From positions 4,168,501 to 4,232,500 of the forward strand of contig CP119318.1 of the NCBI GenBank assembly GCA_029203105.1: 64,000 nt of DNA, read 5' to 3'. The DNA is from Candidatus Kaistia colombiensis. Lineage in GTDB: Bacteria > Pseudomonadota > Alphaproteobacteria > Rhizobiales > Kaistiaceae. The first letter of the stretch is position 1. Each line of letters opens with the position of its first letter. This document shows, in pieces, positions 43,912 through 51,829 of the stretch. Below the pieces are notes generated by a model. That model was not told where the DNA came from. It did not search any database and worked only from the letters and a program-made list of their open reading frames with translations. A program made the position numbers and the translations under genes.

Positions 43912-45006
43912 ATGACCAGCGAGACGATCCAGCGCGACTATTCGCTGGTTGGCCGCGACACGAAGCGGGCCGAGGAAATCGGCCTGGCGGCGGCGCAGTG
44001 GTACAGCTGCCCGATTTCGCGCAAGGAACTGAAGGAGCTGATGAAGCGGTCCGACGGACCGGCGCTGCGCAACACGGCGCTCTGGTTCGCGGCGCTCTTT
44101 CTGTCCGGCCTCGGCGGTTTTTACTTCTGGGGTTCGTGGTGGGCGGTGCCGTTCTTCGCCGTCTACGGCATCCTCTACGGCTCGGGCTCGGATTCGCGCT
44201 GGCATGAGTGCAGCCACGGCACCGCCTTCAAGACGCGCTGGATGAACGACGTCGTCTATCAGATCGCCTGCTTCATGATCCTGCGCGAGCCGACCGTCTG
44301 GCGCTGGAGCCACACGCGTCACCACACCGACACCACCATCGTCGGCCGCGATCCGGAGATCGCCGTGCCGCGCCCGCCCGATATCCTCGGCATTCTGCTG
44401 AACCTCTTCGCGATCAAGAGCAGCTACGCCGCGATGAAGAAGCTCATCATCCATGCGAGCGGCCGGCTGACGGAGGAAGAGAAGACCTATATTCCCGAGA
44501 TGGAGCGCGGCAAGGTTTTCTGGATCGCGCGCCTGTACCTTGCGATTTTCGCAGGCGTGGCGATCTGGTGTTTCGCTATCGGCTCGATCCTGCCGGCGAT
44601 GTTCATCGGCCTGCCGACGCTTTATGGCGCCTTCTTCGTCATCCTCTTCGGCCTGACCCAGCATGCCGGCCTCGACGAGGACGTTCTCGACCACCGGCTG
44701 AACAGCCGCACGGTCTACATGAACCCGCTCTATCGCTTCCTCTACATGAACATGAACTACCACGTCGAACACCACATGTTCCCGATGGTGCCCTATCACG
44801 CGCTGCCGAAGCTGCACGCGGCGATCAAGGCGGACTGCCCCACGCCGTATAACGGCCTCCGGGAAGCCTATGCGGAGATCATCCCGACGCTGCTGCGCCA
44901 GGTCCGCGAGCCCGGCTACTTCGTCAAGCGGCAGCTTCCCAATCCGGAAAAGGCCGTGCCTTACAATCACGGCACCCAGTTCGTCTCGGCCGCGCCGGCG
45001 GAGTGA
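43912..45006 (+). CDS. Fatty-acid-desaturase-like membrane oxygenase (MocD-like)
   Basis: This 364-residue protein has about four hydrophobic helices and three histidine boxes of the membrane di-iron desaturase/hydroxylase superfamily: WHECSHGTAF near residue 99, WSHTRHHTDTTI near 137 and NYHVEHHMFPMVPYH near 283. GGAGGAA lies 4 bases before the ATG at 43912. It is followed by a Rieske ferredoxin and a FAD reductase, giving the order of mocD, mocE and mocF, which in Rhizobium are needed for demethylating the rhizopine 3-O-methyl-scyllo-inosamine. The neighbouring inositol genes support an inositol-ether substrate, but this is inference. Confidence 0.82.
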   Translation: MTSETIQRDYSLVGRDTKRAEEIGLAAAQWYSCPISRKELKELMKRSDGPALRNTALWFAALFLSGLGGFYFWGSWWAVPFFAVYGILYGSGSDSRWHECSHGTAFKTRWMNDVVYQIACFMILREPTVWRWSHTRHHTDTTIVGRDPEIAVPRPPDILGILLNLFAIKSSYAAMKKLIIHASGRLTEEEKTYIPEMERGKVFWIARLYLAIFAGVAIWCFAIGSILPAMFIGLPTLYGAFFVILFGLTQHAGLDEDVLDHRLNSRTVYMNPLYRFLYMNMNYHVEHHMFPMVPYHALPKLHAAIKADCPTPYNGLREAYAEIIPTLLRQVREPGYFVKRQLPNPEKAVPYNHGTQFVSAAPAE

Positions 45007-45040
45007 GGGGACGGCTGCAAGCCTTGCGGCCATCCAGTGC

Positions 45041-45190
45041 CCCTCCCCGAAAGCGCCATGCGCTTTCGACCCTCCCTCAAGGGGAGGGTTCAAGCGGAGG
45101 ATGATCCGGCTCCGTGCCGCAGACGTGCTCTTCCTGAACCCTCCCCTTGAGGGAGGGTCAAAACCGGCAAGGCCGGTTTTGGGGAGGGGG
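45041..45190. repeat. Palindromic repeat, family C-like (ACCCTCCC...GGGAGGGT)
   Basis: CCCTCCCTCAAGGGGAGGGTT and AACCCTCCCCTTGAGGGAGG face each other, with flanking hairpins GAAAGCGCCATGCGCTTTC and AAACCGGCAAGGCCGGTTTT. The block fills the 262-base gap between the oxygenase and Rieske genes and may lower read-through between them. Confidence 0.8.
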
Positions 45191-45268
45191 CGGCGACCCG
45201 CAAGCCGTTTCGAAGGACGCCCGGTCCGCGCCACGCGGCCGAACGACAGAACAACCGAGGAAACCAGC

Positions 45269-45598
45269 ATGAACACCACCACGGCCGCCCGATGGATCGA
45301 GGCCTGCGAAGCCGACGCGATCGACGAGGAGGACGTCATGCGCTTCGACCATGACGGCCACACCTATGCGATCTACCGCTCGCCCGACGACGAATATTTC
45401 GCCACTGACGGGCTCTGCACGCATGAGCAGATCCACCTCGCCGATGGCCTGGTCATGGACCACATCATCGAATGCCCGAAGCACAATGGCCGCTTCGACT
45501 ATCGCACCGGTCAGGCCAAGGGCGCGCCGGTCTGCGTCAATCTGAAGACCTATCCGGTCAAGCTCGACGGCGGCAAAGTCTTCCTCGGACTGGCGTAA
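45269..45598 (+). CDS. Rieske [2Fe-2S] ferredoxin (MocE-like)
   Basis: This 109-residue cytoplasmic electron carrier has cluster ligands Cys50-x-His52 (CTHEQI) and Cys69-x2-His72 (CPKHNG), as in oxygenase-type Rieske ferredoxins. It starts MNTTTAARWIEACEADAIDE and ends KTYPVKLDGGKVFLGLA. It is 3 bases upstream of the reductase gene and downstream of the desaturase-like oxygenase, so it should shuttle electrons from the reductase to the oxygenase. Confidence 0.92.
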   Translation: MNTTTAARWIEACEADAIDEEDVMRFDHDGHTYAIYRSPDDEYFATDGLCTHEQIHLADGLVMDHIIECPKHNGRFDYRTGQAKGAPVCVNLKTYPVKLDGGKVFLGLA

Positions 45599-45601
45599 AT
45601 C

Positions 45602-46852
45602 ATGACGGGCGCGGCGCAGCCGGAATCCATGATCGTGATCGGCGCGGGCGAGGCCGGCGCGCGCGCCGCCATGGCGCTGCGCGAATCCGGCTTTGCCGGC
45701 CGGGTGACGATCCTCGGCGACGAGGCGCACCGGCCCTATGAGCGCCCGCCCCTCTCCAAGGCGGCACTGACCGACGCGGCCGAGCCGCAGGCCGCTTTCA
45801 TCCTGACGCCCGACCGGCTCGACGAGCACGGCATCACCCATCTCGGCGGGAGGGCCGTCACCGCGATCGACCGCGCCGCGCACGAGGTCCACCTCGCCGA
45901 TGGCGAGCGGCTTCGCTATGACCGGCTGCTGATCGCCACCGGCGCGCGGGCGCGAAAGCTGGCGCTGCCGGGTGCGACGCCGGAAAACGTCCTCTATCTC
46001 CGCACCTTCGAAGAGGCGCGCGCGCTGCGCTCGCGCCTCGCGCCCGGCGCGCACATCGCCATCATCGGCGGCGGCTTCATCGGGCTCGAACTGGCGGCCG
46101 CCGCTCGCGCCCGCGACGCAGATGTGACGCTGATCGAACTGGCGCCGCGCCTGCTGGCCCGCGCCGTGCCGGCGGCGATCGCTGCGATCATCGCCGCGCG
46201 ACATGAGGCGGCCGGCGTTCGGCTCCGGCTCGGAACCGGCATCGAGCGCATCGAGGCGGAGGGCGAGCGCCACGCGATCCTGCTCTCGACCGGCGAGCGC
46301 ATCGTCTGCGACGGCATAATCGCCGGCATCGGCGCGGTGGCCGAAACCGGGCTCGCCGAACGCGCCGGGCTCGCGATCGACAATGGCATCGCCGTCGACG
46401 GACGGCTGGCGACCAACGATCCCGACATTTTCGCCGCCGGCGATTGCTGCTCGTTTCCGCACCCGCTCTATGGCGACCGCCGCTTGCGGCTGGAGGCCTG
46501 GCGCAACGCGCAGGACCATGGCAATGCGGCAGCGAAGTCGATGCTGGGCGGCAGCGACGCATATCAGGCCGTACCGTGGTTCTGGTCGGATCAGTACGAC
46601 CTCACCCTGCAGATCGCCGGGCTCGCAGACGAGGGCCGCGAGACGGTGACACGCGATCTCGGCGACGGCGCCAGGCTCGATTTCCATCTCGCCGGCGACG
46701 GCAGGCTGGTCGCCGCCAGCGCAGTCGGCCCGAACGGCAGAATCGCTAGAGATGTCCGGCTGGCGGAGATGCTGATCGGCAAACGCGTGACACCGGACAG
46801 GGCGTCGCTGGTGGATGTTTCCGTCAAGCTGAAGGGCTTGCTGGCAGGGTGA
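45602..46852 (+). CDS. FAD-dependent ferredoxin reductase (MocF-like)
   Basis: This 416-residue NAD(P)H:ferredoxin reductase is of the rubredoxin/BphA4 class. FAD motif GAGEAGARAAMALRESG is at residues 14-30, NAD motif IIGGGFIGLELAAAAR is near 155, and the second FAD motif GRLATNDPDIFAAGDCCSFP is near 265. HRPYERPPLSKA is a class signature and WSDQYDLTLQIAG lies near the C-terminus. It is in the same operon as the Rieske ferredoxin and desaturase-like oxygenase. Confidence 0.9.
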   Translation: MTGAAQPESMIVIGAGEAGARAAMALRESGFAGRVTILGDEAHRPYERPPLSKAALTDAAEPQAAFILTPDRLDEHGITHLGGRAVTAIDRAAHEVHLADGERLRYDRLLIATGARARKLALPGATPENVLYLRTFEEARALRSRLAPGAHIAIIGGGFIGLELAAAARARDADVTLIELAPRLLARAVPAAIAAIIAARHEAAGVRLRLGTGIERIEAEGERHAILLSTGERIVCDGIIAGIGAVAETGLAERAGLAIDNGIAVDGRLATNDPDIFAAGDCCSFPHPLYGDRRLRLEAWRNAQDHGNAAAKSMLGGSDAYQAVPWFWSDQYDLTLQIAGLADEGRETVTRDLGDGARLDFHLAGDGRLVAASAVGPNGRIARDVRLAEMLIGKRVTPDRASLVDVSVKLKGLLAG

Positions 46853-46897
46853 ATGGGCTGCGATGCGTCCGCTCTCTCGCCCGCCCTCTGTCGTCAT

Positions 46898-47064
46898 TCC
46901 CGCGCCTCGCCTACCCTCTGCCGTCTCACCACCCTCCGCCGTCATTCCGGCGAAGGCCGGAATCCATCCAGCCGAGGCTTCCGACCCGATGGCGCTCGAG
47001 TGCCTTACCGAGCCATACCTCCCTATGTCAGGGATGTATGGATTCCGGCCTTCGCCGGAATGAC
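46898..47064. repeat. Palindromic repeat, family B
   Basis: CGTCATTCCGGCGAAGGCCG followed by GAATCCATCC faces GGATTCCGGCCTTCGCCGGA followed by ATGACGGCGAG. A partial copy (GTCATTCCCGCG) stands at 46892. It fills the 335-base gap 46853-47187, which contains no gene. Confidence 0.85.
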
Positions 47065-47187
47065 GGCGAGCGTGAGGAAACGCCGAGACTTTCGCCGGTG
47101 AGTGACGCCGCACTTGATACGATCGACCTCACGCTCAACCAGCGCTAAACCCTTCCAACCCGTCCCTGCCTCATCGGAGCCAACACC

Positions 47188-48030
47188 ATGCAACGTCTGC
47201 TCGTCTTTGAATCGCTCTGGGGCATGCAGCGCCTGAAGGGGCGCGGCGCCGACCTGCCACTCGCGGACATGGTGGCGGAGGCGGCCGCGGCCGGTTTCGA
47301 CGGCGTCACCAACCTGTTCTTCACCAAGGAACTGGCGGCGCCGCTGGCGCAGGCGGCAAGCGACAACGGCATCCAGGTCGAGGGCCAGTGCTTCCCCACC
47401 TCGATCGAGCAACTGAAGCCGGCGCTGGAACTCGCCAACCATTTTGGCATCCATCACCTGACCATCCAGCCGGATGTCCGCCCGCGCACGCTCGCCGAAA
47501 GCCTGCGCATTCTCGAGGGCTGGAACCGGATGGCCGAGGATTCGGATGTGCCGGTCTATGTCGAGACGCATCGCGGCCGCATCACCAATGATCTTCTGGT
47601 GACGCTCGACATCCTCGACGCCATGCCGGAATTGAGACTGCTCGCCGACCTGTCGCATTTCATGGTCGGGCGCGAATTTCCCGAGCCGCCGGTGCCCAGC
47701 GAGATGGACGACCAGATCCGGCAGATCCTTGATCGCTCCTGGGCGGCGCATGGCCGCGTCGCCAGTCCCGAACAAGTGCAGGTCGAAATCTCCTTCCCGC
47801 ACAACAAGCCCTATCTCGACCAGTTCCTCGCCTGGTGGGGCTATCTGTTCGAGAGCTGGAGCCGCCGCGCCGGGCCGAACGACACGATCTCATTCACCTG
47901 CGAACTCGGCCCGAGGCCCTATGCGATCAGCGGCCCGGACGGTTTCGATCAGTCGGATCGCTGGCAAGAGGCGCTGATGCTGAAGGACCTTGTTCGCAAG
48001 CTCTGGGAGAGCAATCCGGCCAAGCGCTAA
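47188..48030 (+). CDS. Sugar phosphate isomerase/epimerase-like TIM-barrel protein
   Basis: This 280-residue protein has an AP-endonuclease-2-type TIM barrel, with MVAEAAAAGFDGVTNLFF, FGIHHLTIQPDVRPRTLAES, VPVYVETHRGRITND, LRLLADLSHFMVG and VQVEISFPHNKPYLDQF as probable metal-site strands. It resembles IolE/MocC-type proteins in fold but not closely enough to name a substrate. It lies downstream of the moc-like genes and upstream of glpR, and may act on an inositol- or glycerol-derived ketose. Confidence 0.72.
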   Translation: MQRLLVFESLWGMQRLKGRGADLPLADMVAEAAAAGFDGVTNLFFTKELAAPLAQAASDNGIQVEGQCFPTSIEQLKPALELANHFGIHHLTIQPDVRPRTLAESLRILEGWNRMAEDSDVPVYVETHRGRITNDLLVTLDILDAMPELRLLADLSHFMVGREFPEPPVPSEMDDQIRQILDRSWAAHGRVASPEQVQVEISFPHNKPYLDQFLAWWGYLFESWSRRAGPNDTISFTCELGPRPYAISGPDGFDQSDRWQEALMLKDLVRKLWESNPAKR

Positions 48031-48081
48031 GCGGTGGCGGCGGCGCATTCGCCGTTTTGGCGAAACGCCGAAATGCTCTAG

Positions 48082-48113
48082 TTTCGCTTTTCGACTGGAT
48101 CGAAACATTCGAA
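48082..48113. promoter_or_regulatory. Clustered TTCGAA-type sites before glpR
   Basis: TTTCG (48082-48086), TTTTCGA (48088-48094), GATCGAAA (48099-48106) and ATTCGAAA (48107-48114) form alternating direct and inverted copies just upstream of the glpR start. The word resembles GlpR-family half-sites, so autoregulation is plausible. Confidence 0.5.
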
Positions 48114-48123
48114 AGCCGAACGC

Positions 48124-48906
48124 ATGCTGCCGTCGCGCCAGACCACCATTCTCGAAATCGCCAAGCAGCGCGGCCGCGTCCTCGTCGACGAACTGGCCGC
48201 GCAGTTCGCCGTCACGCCGCAGACGATCCGCAAGGATCTGAACGATCTCTGCGACAAGAAGCTGATGGCGCGCACCCATGGCGGCGCCATCCTCGCCTCC
48301 GGCGCGGAAAATGTCGGCTACGAGGCACGCTCGCAGATCGCCGCGCGCGAGAAGACCGCGATCGCCGCGGCCGTCGCGGCGCGGATTCCGGACAACGCCT
48401 CGCTGTTCATCAATATCGGCACCACGACAGAGGCCGTGGCGCAGGCGCTGCTGCAGCATCAGGGCCTGATGGTGATCACCAACAACATCAACGTCGCCCA
48501 TATCATGCGGCCCTACCCGCAGATCGAGGTGGTGATCGTCGGTGGCGTGGTGCGCAGTTCGGACGGCGGCATCGTCGGCGAGGCGGCGATCGACTTCATC
48601 CGCCAGTTCAAGGTCGATTACGCCATCATCGGCACCTCGGCGATCGACGAGGACGGCTCGCTGCTCGACTATGATTTTCGCGAAGTGAAGGTGGCGCAGG
48701 CGATCATCGCCAATACCCGCCACGTCATCCTGGCATCGGATTCGACCAAGTTCGCCCGCACCGCGCCGGTCAGGATCGGCAGCCTGAAGCAGATCCACAC
48801 CTTCGTCACCGATTTCTGCCCGAGCGAGCCGGTGCGCGCCTTTTGCGCCGTGAACGATGTCGAGCTGATCGAGGCGCTGCCGGAAGCGGCCGGCATCGAC
48901 AGCTGA
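48124..48906 (+). CDS. glpR: DeoR-family glycerol-3-phosphate regulator GlpR
   Basis: This 260-residue repressor has a helix-turn-helix RGRVLVDELAAQFAVTPQTI (residues 15-34), KLMARTHGGAIL and the sensor domain DNASLFINIGTTTEAVAQAL, VDYAIIGTSAIDEDGSLLDY and HVILASDSTKFARTAPVRIG. These closely match GlpR proteins that bind glycerol-3-phosphate. It is followed by glpD, with TTCGAA sites in both upstream regions. Confidence 0.9.
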   Translation: MLPSRQTTILEIAKQRGRVLVDELAAQFAVTPQTIRKDLNDLCDKKLMARTHGGAILASGAENVGYEARSQIAAREKTAIAAAVAARIPDNASLFINIGTTTEAVAQALLQHQGLMVITNNINVAHIMRPYPQIEVVIVGGVVRSSDGGIVGEAAIDFIRQFKVDYAIIGTSAIDEDGSLLDYDFREVKVAQAIIANTRHVILASDSTKFARTAPVRIGSLKQIHTFVTDFCPSEPVRAFCAVNDVELIEALPEAAGIDS

Positions 48907-48974
48907 CCATCGCCCGTCGCCTCGGTCGCTCGCCCGGGGAACGGCGAAAAGCGCCCCACCTCCGCCGGCCGACA

Positions 48975-49001
48975 TTCGAATTACGCGCGTTATGGTTCGA
49001 A
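48975..49001. promoter_or_regulatory. Twin TTCGAA operator before glpD
   Basis: TTCGAA occurs at 48975-48980 and 48996-49001, exactly 21 bases (two helix turns) apart, within ATTCGAAT and GTTCGAAT. They lie 64-90 bases upstream of the glpD start and are the likely GlpR binding site. Confidence 0.6.
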
Positions 49002-49064
49002 TATCGTTGAAAACGAGCCTCGATATGAACTATTTATGTTGCGTCGCACAGGAGGCGCTGCAAC

Positions 49065-50597
49065 GTGACCATGCTCGACATCTTCATCATTGGTGGCGGC
49101 ATCAACGGCTGCGGCATCGCCCGCGACGCGGCCGGCCGCGGCTTCTCCGTCGTGCTGGCCGAGATGAACGATCTGGCGAGCGGCACCTCGTCGCGCTCGA
49201 CCAAGCTGGTGCATGGCGGGCTGCGCTATCTCGAACACTACGAAGTTCCGCCTGGTGCGCGAGGCGCTGATGGAGCGCGAGGTGTTGTGGCGCATCGCGC
49301 CGCACATCATTCACCCGCTGCGCTTCGTGCTGCCGCATCACAAGGGCCTGCGCCCGGCCTGGCTGCTGCGGCTCGGCCTGTTCCTCTACGACCATATCGG
49401 CGGTCGCAAGCTTCTGCCGGCGACGAAGACGCTCGACCTGACGCGCGATCGCCGCCGGTGCAAGCCGCTGAAGGGCGACTATCGCCGCGGCTTCGAATAT
49501 TCGGATTGCTGGGTCGACGACGCCCGCCTCGTGGCGCTGACCGCCCGCGACGCCGCCGATCGCGGCGCGACGATCTCGACCCGCACTCGCGTGACGAATG
49601 CCGAGCGCGTCGACAGCCATTGGCGCATCACGCTGCGGGACGGGCTGAAGGACGCAGACGCGGCAGGTCGAGGCGCGGCTGCTCGTCAACGCCGCCGGCC
49701 CCTGGGTCGACCGGGTGCTGCGCGACCTGCCGGATGACGGCCAGCATGTCCGCCACAATGTCCGCCTTGTGCAGGGCAGCCACATCGTCGTGCCGAAGAT
49801 GTTTGCGCATGACCGCTGCTACATCTTCCAGAACGGCGATGGCCGCATCGTCTTCGCCATTCCCTATGAGGACGATTTCACGCTGATCGGCACCACGGAC
49901 CGCGACTACAAGGGCGATCCTGCAGGAGATCGCGATCTCCGACGAGGAGACCGACTATCTCTGCGCGGCGGCGAGCGAGTATTTCAAGCAGCCGGTGCGG
50001 AAAGAGACGATCGTCTGGTCCTATGCCGGCGTGCGGCCGCTCTATGACGACGGCGCCAGCAGCGCCCAGGAGGCGACGCGCGAATATGTGCTGAAGGTCG
50101 ACGGCGCGGCCGAGGCGCCGCAGATCATCAACGTCTTCGGCGGCAAGATCACCACCTATCGCAAGCTGTCCGAGCATGTGCTCGAGCATGTCGAGGCGGT
50201 GCTCGGCAGGCGCGGGCCGGCCTGGACGGCCAAGGCGGGGCTGCCCGGCGGCGACTTCCCGGTCGATGGCGTCGAGGCGACGATCGCCACGCTGGCGGCC
50301 AAGTATCCCGCGATCGGCCGCGCCCTGATCACACGGCTGGTCCGCCACTATGGCACGCGGGCGCGCAGCATTCTCGGGCTGGCGCGGAGCGAGGCGGAAC
50401 TCGGCCGCGCCTTCGGCGCCGGGCTGACCCAGGCCGAAGTGCACTATCTGATCGAGCAGGAATGGGCGCGCAGCGCCGCCGACATCGTCTGGCGGCGCAG
50501 CAAGCTTGGATTGCGGATGACACCGGCCGAGATCGCGGCGCTCGACGACTATGTGCGCGGCGCCCTGCAGGAACGTATGGCGGCGGCGGCGCAGTAG
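49065..50597 (+). pseudogene. glpD: Glycerol-3-phosphate dehydrogenase GlpD, frame broken three times
   Basis: GlpD is a membrane-associated FAD enzyme that oxidises sn-glycerol-3-phosphate to DHAP and feeds quinones. The protein can be followed from MLDIFIIGGGINGCGIARDA (FAD motif) through SGTSSRSTKLVHGGLRYLEH, YEFRLVREALMEREVLW, NAAGPWVDRVLRDLP, PYEDDFTLIGTTDRDYKGD and YAGVRPLYDDGA to the TAG-ended MAAAAQ, but in frames 0, 1, 2 and 0. Each break, near 49242-49245, 49651-49656 and 49917-49921, equals one extra base. The start is the GTG at 49065, 9 bases after AGGAGG. The reconstructed length of about 509 residues is normal. GlpR sites lie upstream. Confidence 0.87.
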
Positions 50598-50669
50598 GGG
50601 CCGCGATACCGCTGGACCGTGCGATGGCAGGCTGACACAATCATCGCGTCTGATTTGGGGGAAACCAAT

Positions 50670-50771
50670 ATGAAGAAGACCTATATGAAGCCGACGATCG
50701 TCCAGTCGGCCCTGCTGCAGCGGATCGCCGCCTCGCCGGTCGTGAGCGGCCGCGAGCCCCCGCCCGGCTAG
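50670..50771 (+). CDS. 33-residue peptide resembling a lasso-peptide/RiPP precursor
   Basis: A tiny reading frame begins MKKTYMKPTIVQSALLQRI and ends with a short tail containing SGREPPPG. It is preceded by GGGGGA 6 bases before the ATG. The K-K-x-Y-x-x-P leader pattern is that of short alphaproteobacterial lasso-peptide-type or putative RiPP precursors, where the conserved Tyr and Pro bind the recognition element. No cyclase, protease or recognition-element gene is in the window, so it is an orphan. It lies 72 bases after glpD. It may be too short for gene finders. Function is inferred only from the leader pattern. Confidence 0.55.
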   Translation: MKKTYMKPTIVQSALLQRIAASPVVSGREPPPG

Positions 50772-50894
50772 CAAGGCGGCATCCACCGCTGGCGGACGAG
50801 ATCCGGCACCGCATGGATCCCGTCGCGCTTCGTGAACTTCCCGACCGCGCCGCCTTTGTTCCGCAGGCGGCCCGGACGTCGCAGGAGAGCTGAA

Positions 50895-51083
50895 ATGAGC
50901 GGCCCGCAAGACTTCAGCGAGATCAACGGACGCATCGCGGCGATCCGCGAGGAAATCCGGATCGTCACCGAGCAGGCGGCGGCCGAAACCGGCGGCGCCG
51001 TCGAAGAACGGCTGAGCGACCGGATCGCCGAACTGGAGGCGGAACTCGCCGAACTGCTGAAACGCCGGGGCGGCGCGACCTAG
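50895..51083 (+). CDS. Small coiled-coil protein, 62 residues
   Basis: The protein begins MSGPQDFSEINGRIAAIREE, and nearly the whole length is an amphipathic, glutamate-rich helix (EERLSDRIAELEAELAELLK) with heptad spacing of Leu and Ile, so a coiled coil is likely. AGGAGAG lies 5 bases before the ATG at 50895, which excludes the longer arginine-rich frame from 50832. I do not recognise the family. It is immediately followed by a repeat that starts at the stop codon. Confidence 0.55.
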   Translation: MSGPQDFSEINGRIAAIREEIRIVTEQAAAETGGAVEERLSDRIAELEAELAELLKRRGGAT

Positions 51084-51128
51084 GCGTTTTCGAGCGAAGT
51101 GGATACCGGTTCGCGTGAAGAAAACGCA
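51082..51128. repeat. Repeat D (GGCGTTTTCG...GAAAACGC), stop-codon adjacent
   Basis: This 47-base element can pair GCGTTTTC with GAAAACGC around GCGAAGTGGA and ACCGGTTCGCGTGAA. It starts at the last bases of the upstream stop codon. The same element occurs at 60026-60073 in the same position relative to another stop codon, so it probably marks mRNA 3' ends. Confidence 0.8.
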
Positions 51129-51139
51129 ATCAAACAAAG

Positions 51140-51186
51140 GGCTAGAGTCGTTCCGTGTTTCCATGAAACACGGAACGACTCTAGCC
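51140..51186. terminator. Perfect 22-bp inverted repeat
   Basis: Two 22-base arms (51140-51161 and 51165-51186) beginning GGCTAGAGTCGTTCCGTG are exact complements around a 3-base centre. No T-run follows, but the RNA hairpin would be extremely stable. It stands between two oppositely oriented small genes and may end transcripts from both sides or be a mobile palindromic repeat. Confidence 0.8.
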
Positions 51187-51272
51187 GCCTTCCCGGCCGA
51201 CCGCCCGCCGGCGCGCCGGCGGGCGGTCGGCCTCCTAAACAGCGAAGGGTCAGGCCCGCGACGCCGGAGGCA

Positions 51273-51545
51273 TCAGGGGGCGTCTTCCTTCTGCCAGGCC
51301 TTGTCCTGCAGCGCGGCGTCCACCATCGCGGAAAGAATGCGCGCCGGCTTCTTGCCGTCCCAGGGAGCGTCTTTGACGAGGCCGCCCCGGAAGATCATCT
51401 CCTCGGTCGGCTGGCGCATGGCCTCGATCGCCGCGCGCGCCTGCCGTTCGTAGCTTCGCCAGTCGAGGGTCGGATTCGTCCCCAGAACACCGGCACTCGC
51501 CTCGCAGATCGCGATTGCGACGCGCTTGACCATCTCGTTGCTCAT
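51273..51545 (-). CDS. Hypothetical 90-residue protein
   Basis: A soluble, mainly helical protein begins MSNEMVKRVAIAICEASAGV and contains DWRSYERQARAAIEAMRQPT and a Trp-rich end (WDGKKPARILSAMVDAALQD). GGAG lies upstream of the ATG at 51545, and codon use is like that of its neighbours. The N-terminal pattern (VARAICEA...W..Y...ARAAIEAM) is one I have seen in small phage-like or alphaproteobacterial hypothetical proteins. No function can be given. Confidence 0.6.
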   Translation of the reverse strand: MSNEMVKRVAIAICEASAGVLGTNPTLDWRSYERQARAAIEAMRQPTEEMIFRGGLVKDAPWDGKKPARILSAMVDAALQDKAWQKEDAP

Positions 51546-51753
51546 GATGATGGGCTCCTTTCTCCTCCAGAAAACATGGCGCTCGGTCCTGCGAACCGCA
51601 ATCCTCCTCGATGCGGCGGCGATGGCGGACGCCGTGTTTCGAAGGCCGTCCCGAACTGCGTCTTTTGCGTTTTCGCGGGAGGCCGTCATGGCTCTCGCCG
51701 TTCGCGTGATCCGGGTCGACAAGCTCCGCCAAAGGCGATACGGAAAGCCTTGG

Positions 51754-51829
51754 GGGCCTATAGCTCAATGGTTAGAGCCGACCGCTCATAACGGTCTGGT
51801 TCCAGGTTCGAGTCCTGGTGGGCCCACCA
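51754..51829 (+). tRNA. tRNA with CAT anticodon, probably tRNA-Ile2 (else Met)
   Basis: A 76-base cloverleaf with encoded CCA is present. The acceptor GGGCCTA pairs with TGGGCCC, the D-arm is AGCTCAATGGTTAGAGC, the anticodon stem GACCG/CGGTC encloses loop CTCATAA, and the T-arm is CCAGG-TTCGAGT-CCTGG. The CAT anticodon could be elongator Met or the lysidine-modified Ile2 tRNA that reads AUA. The short D-arm and GGTTAGAGC are closer to Ile2. The TilS identity elements were not evaluated in detail. Confidence 0.93.
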
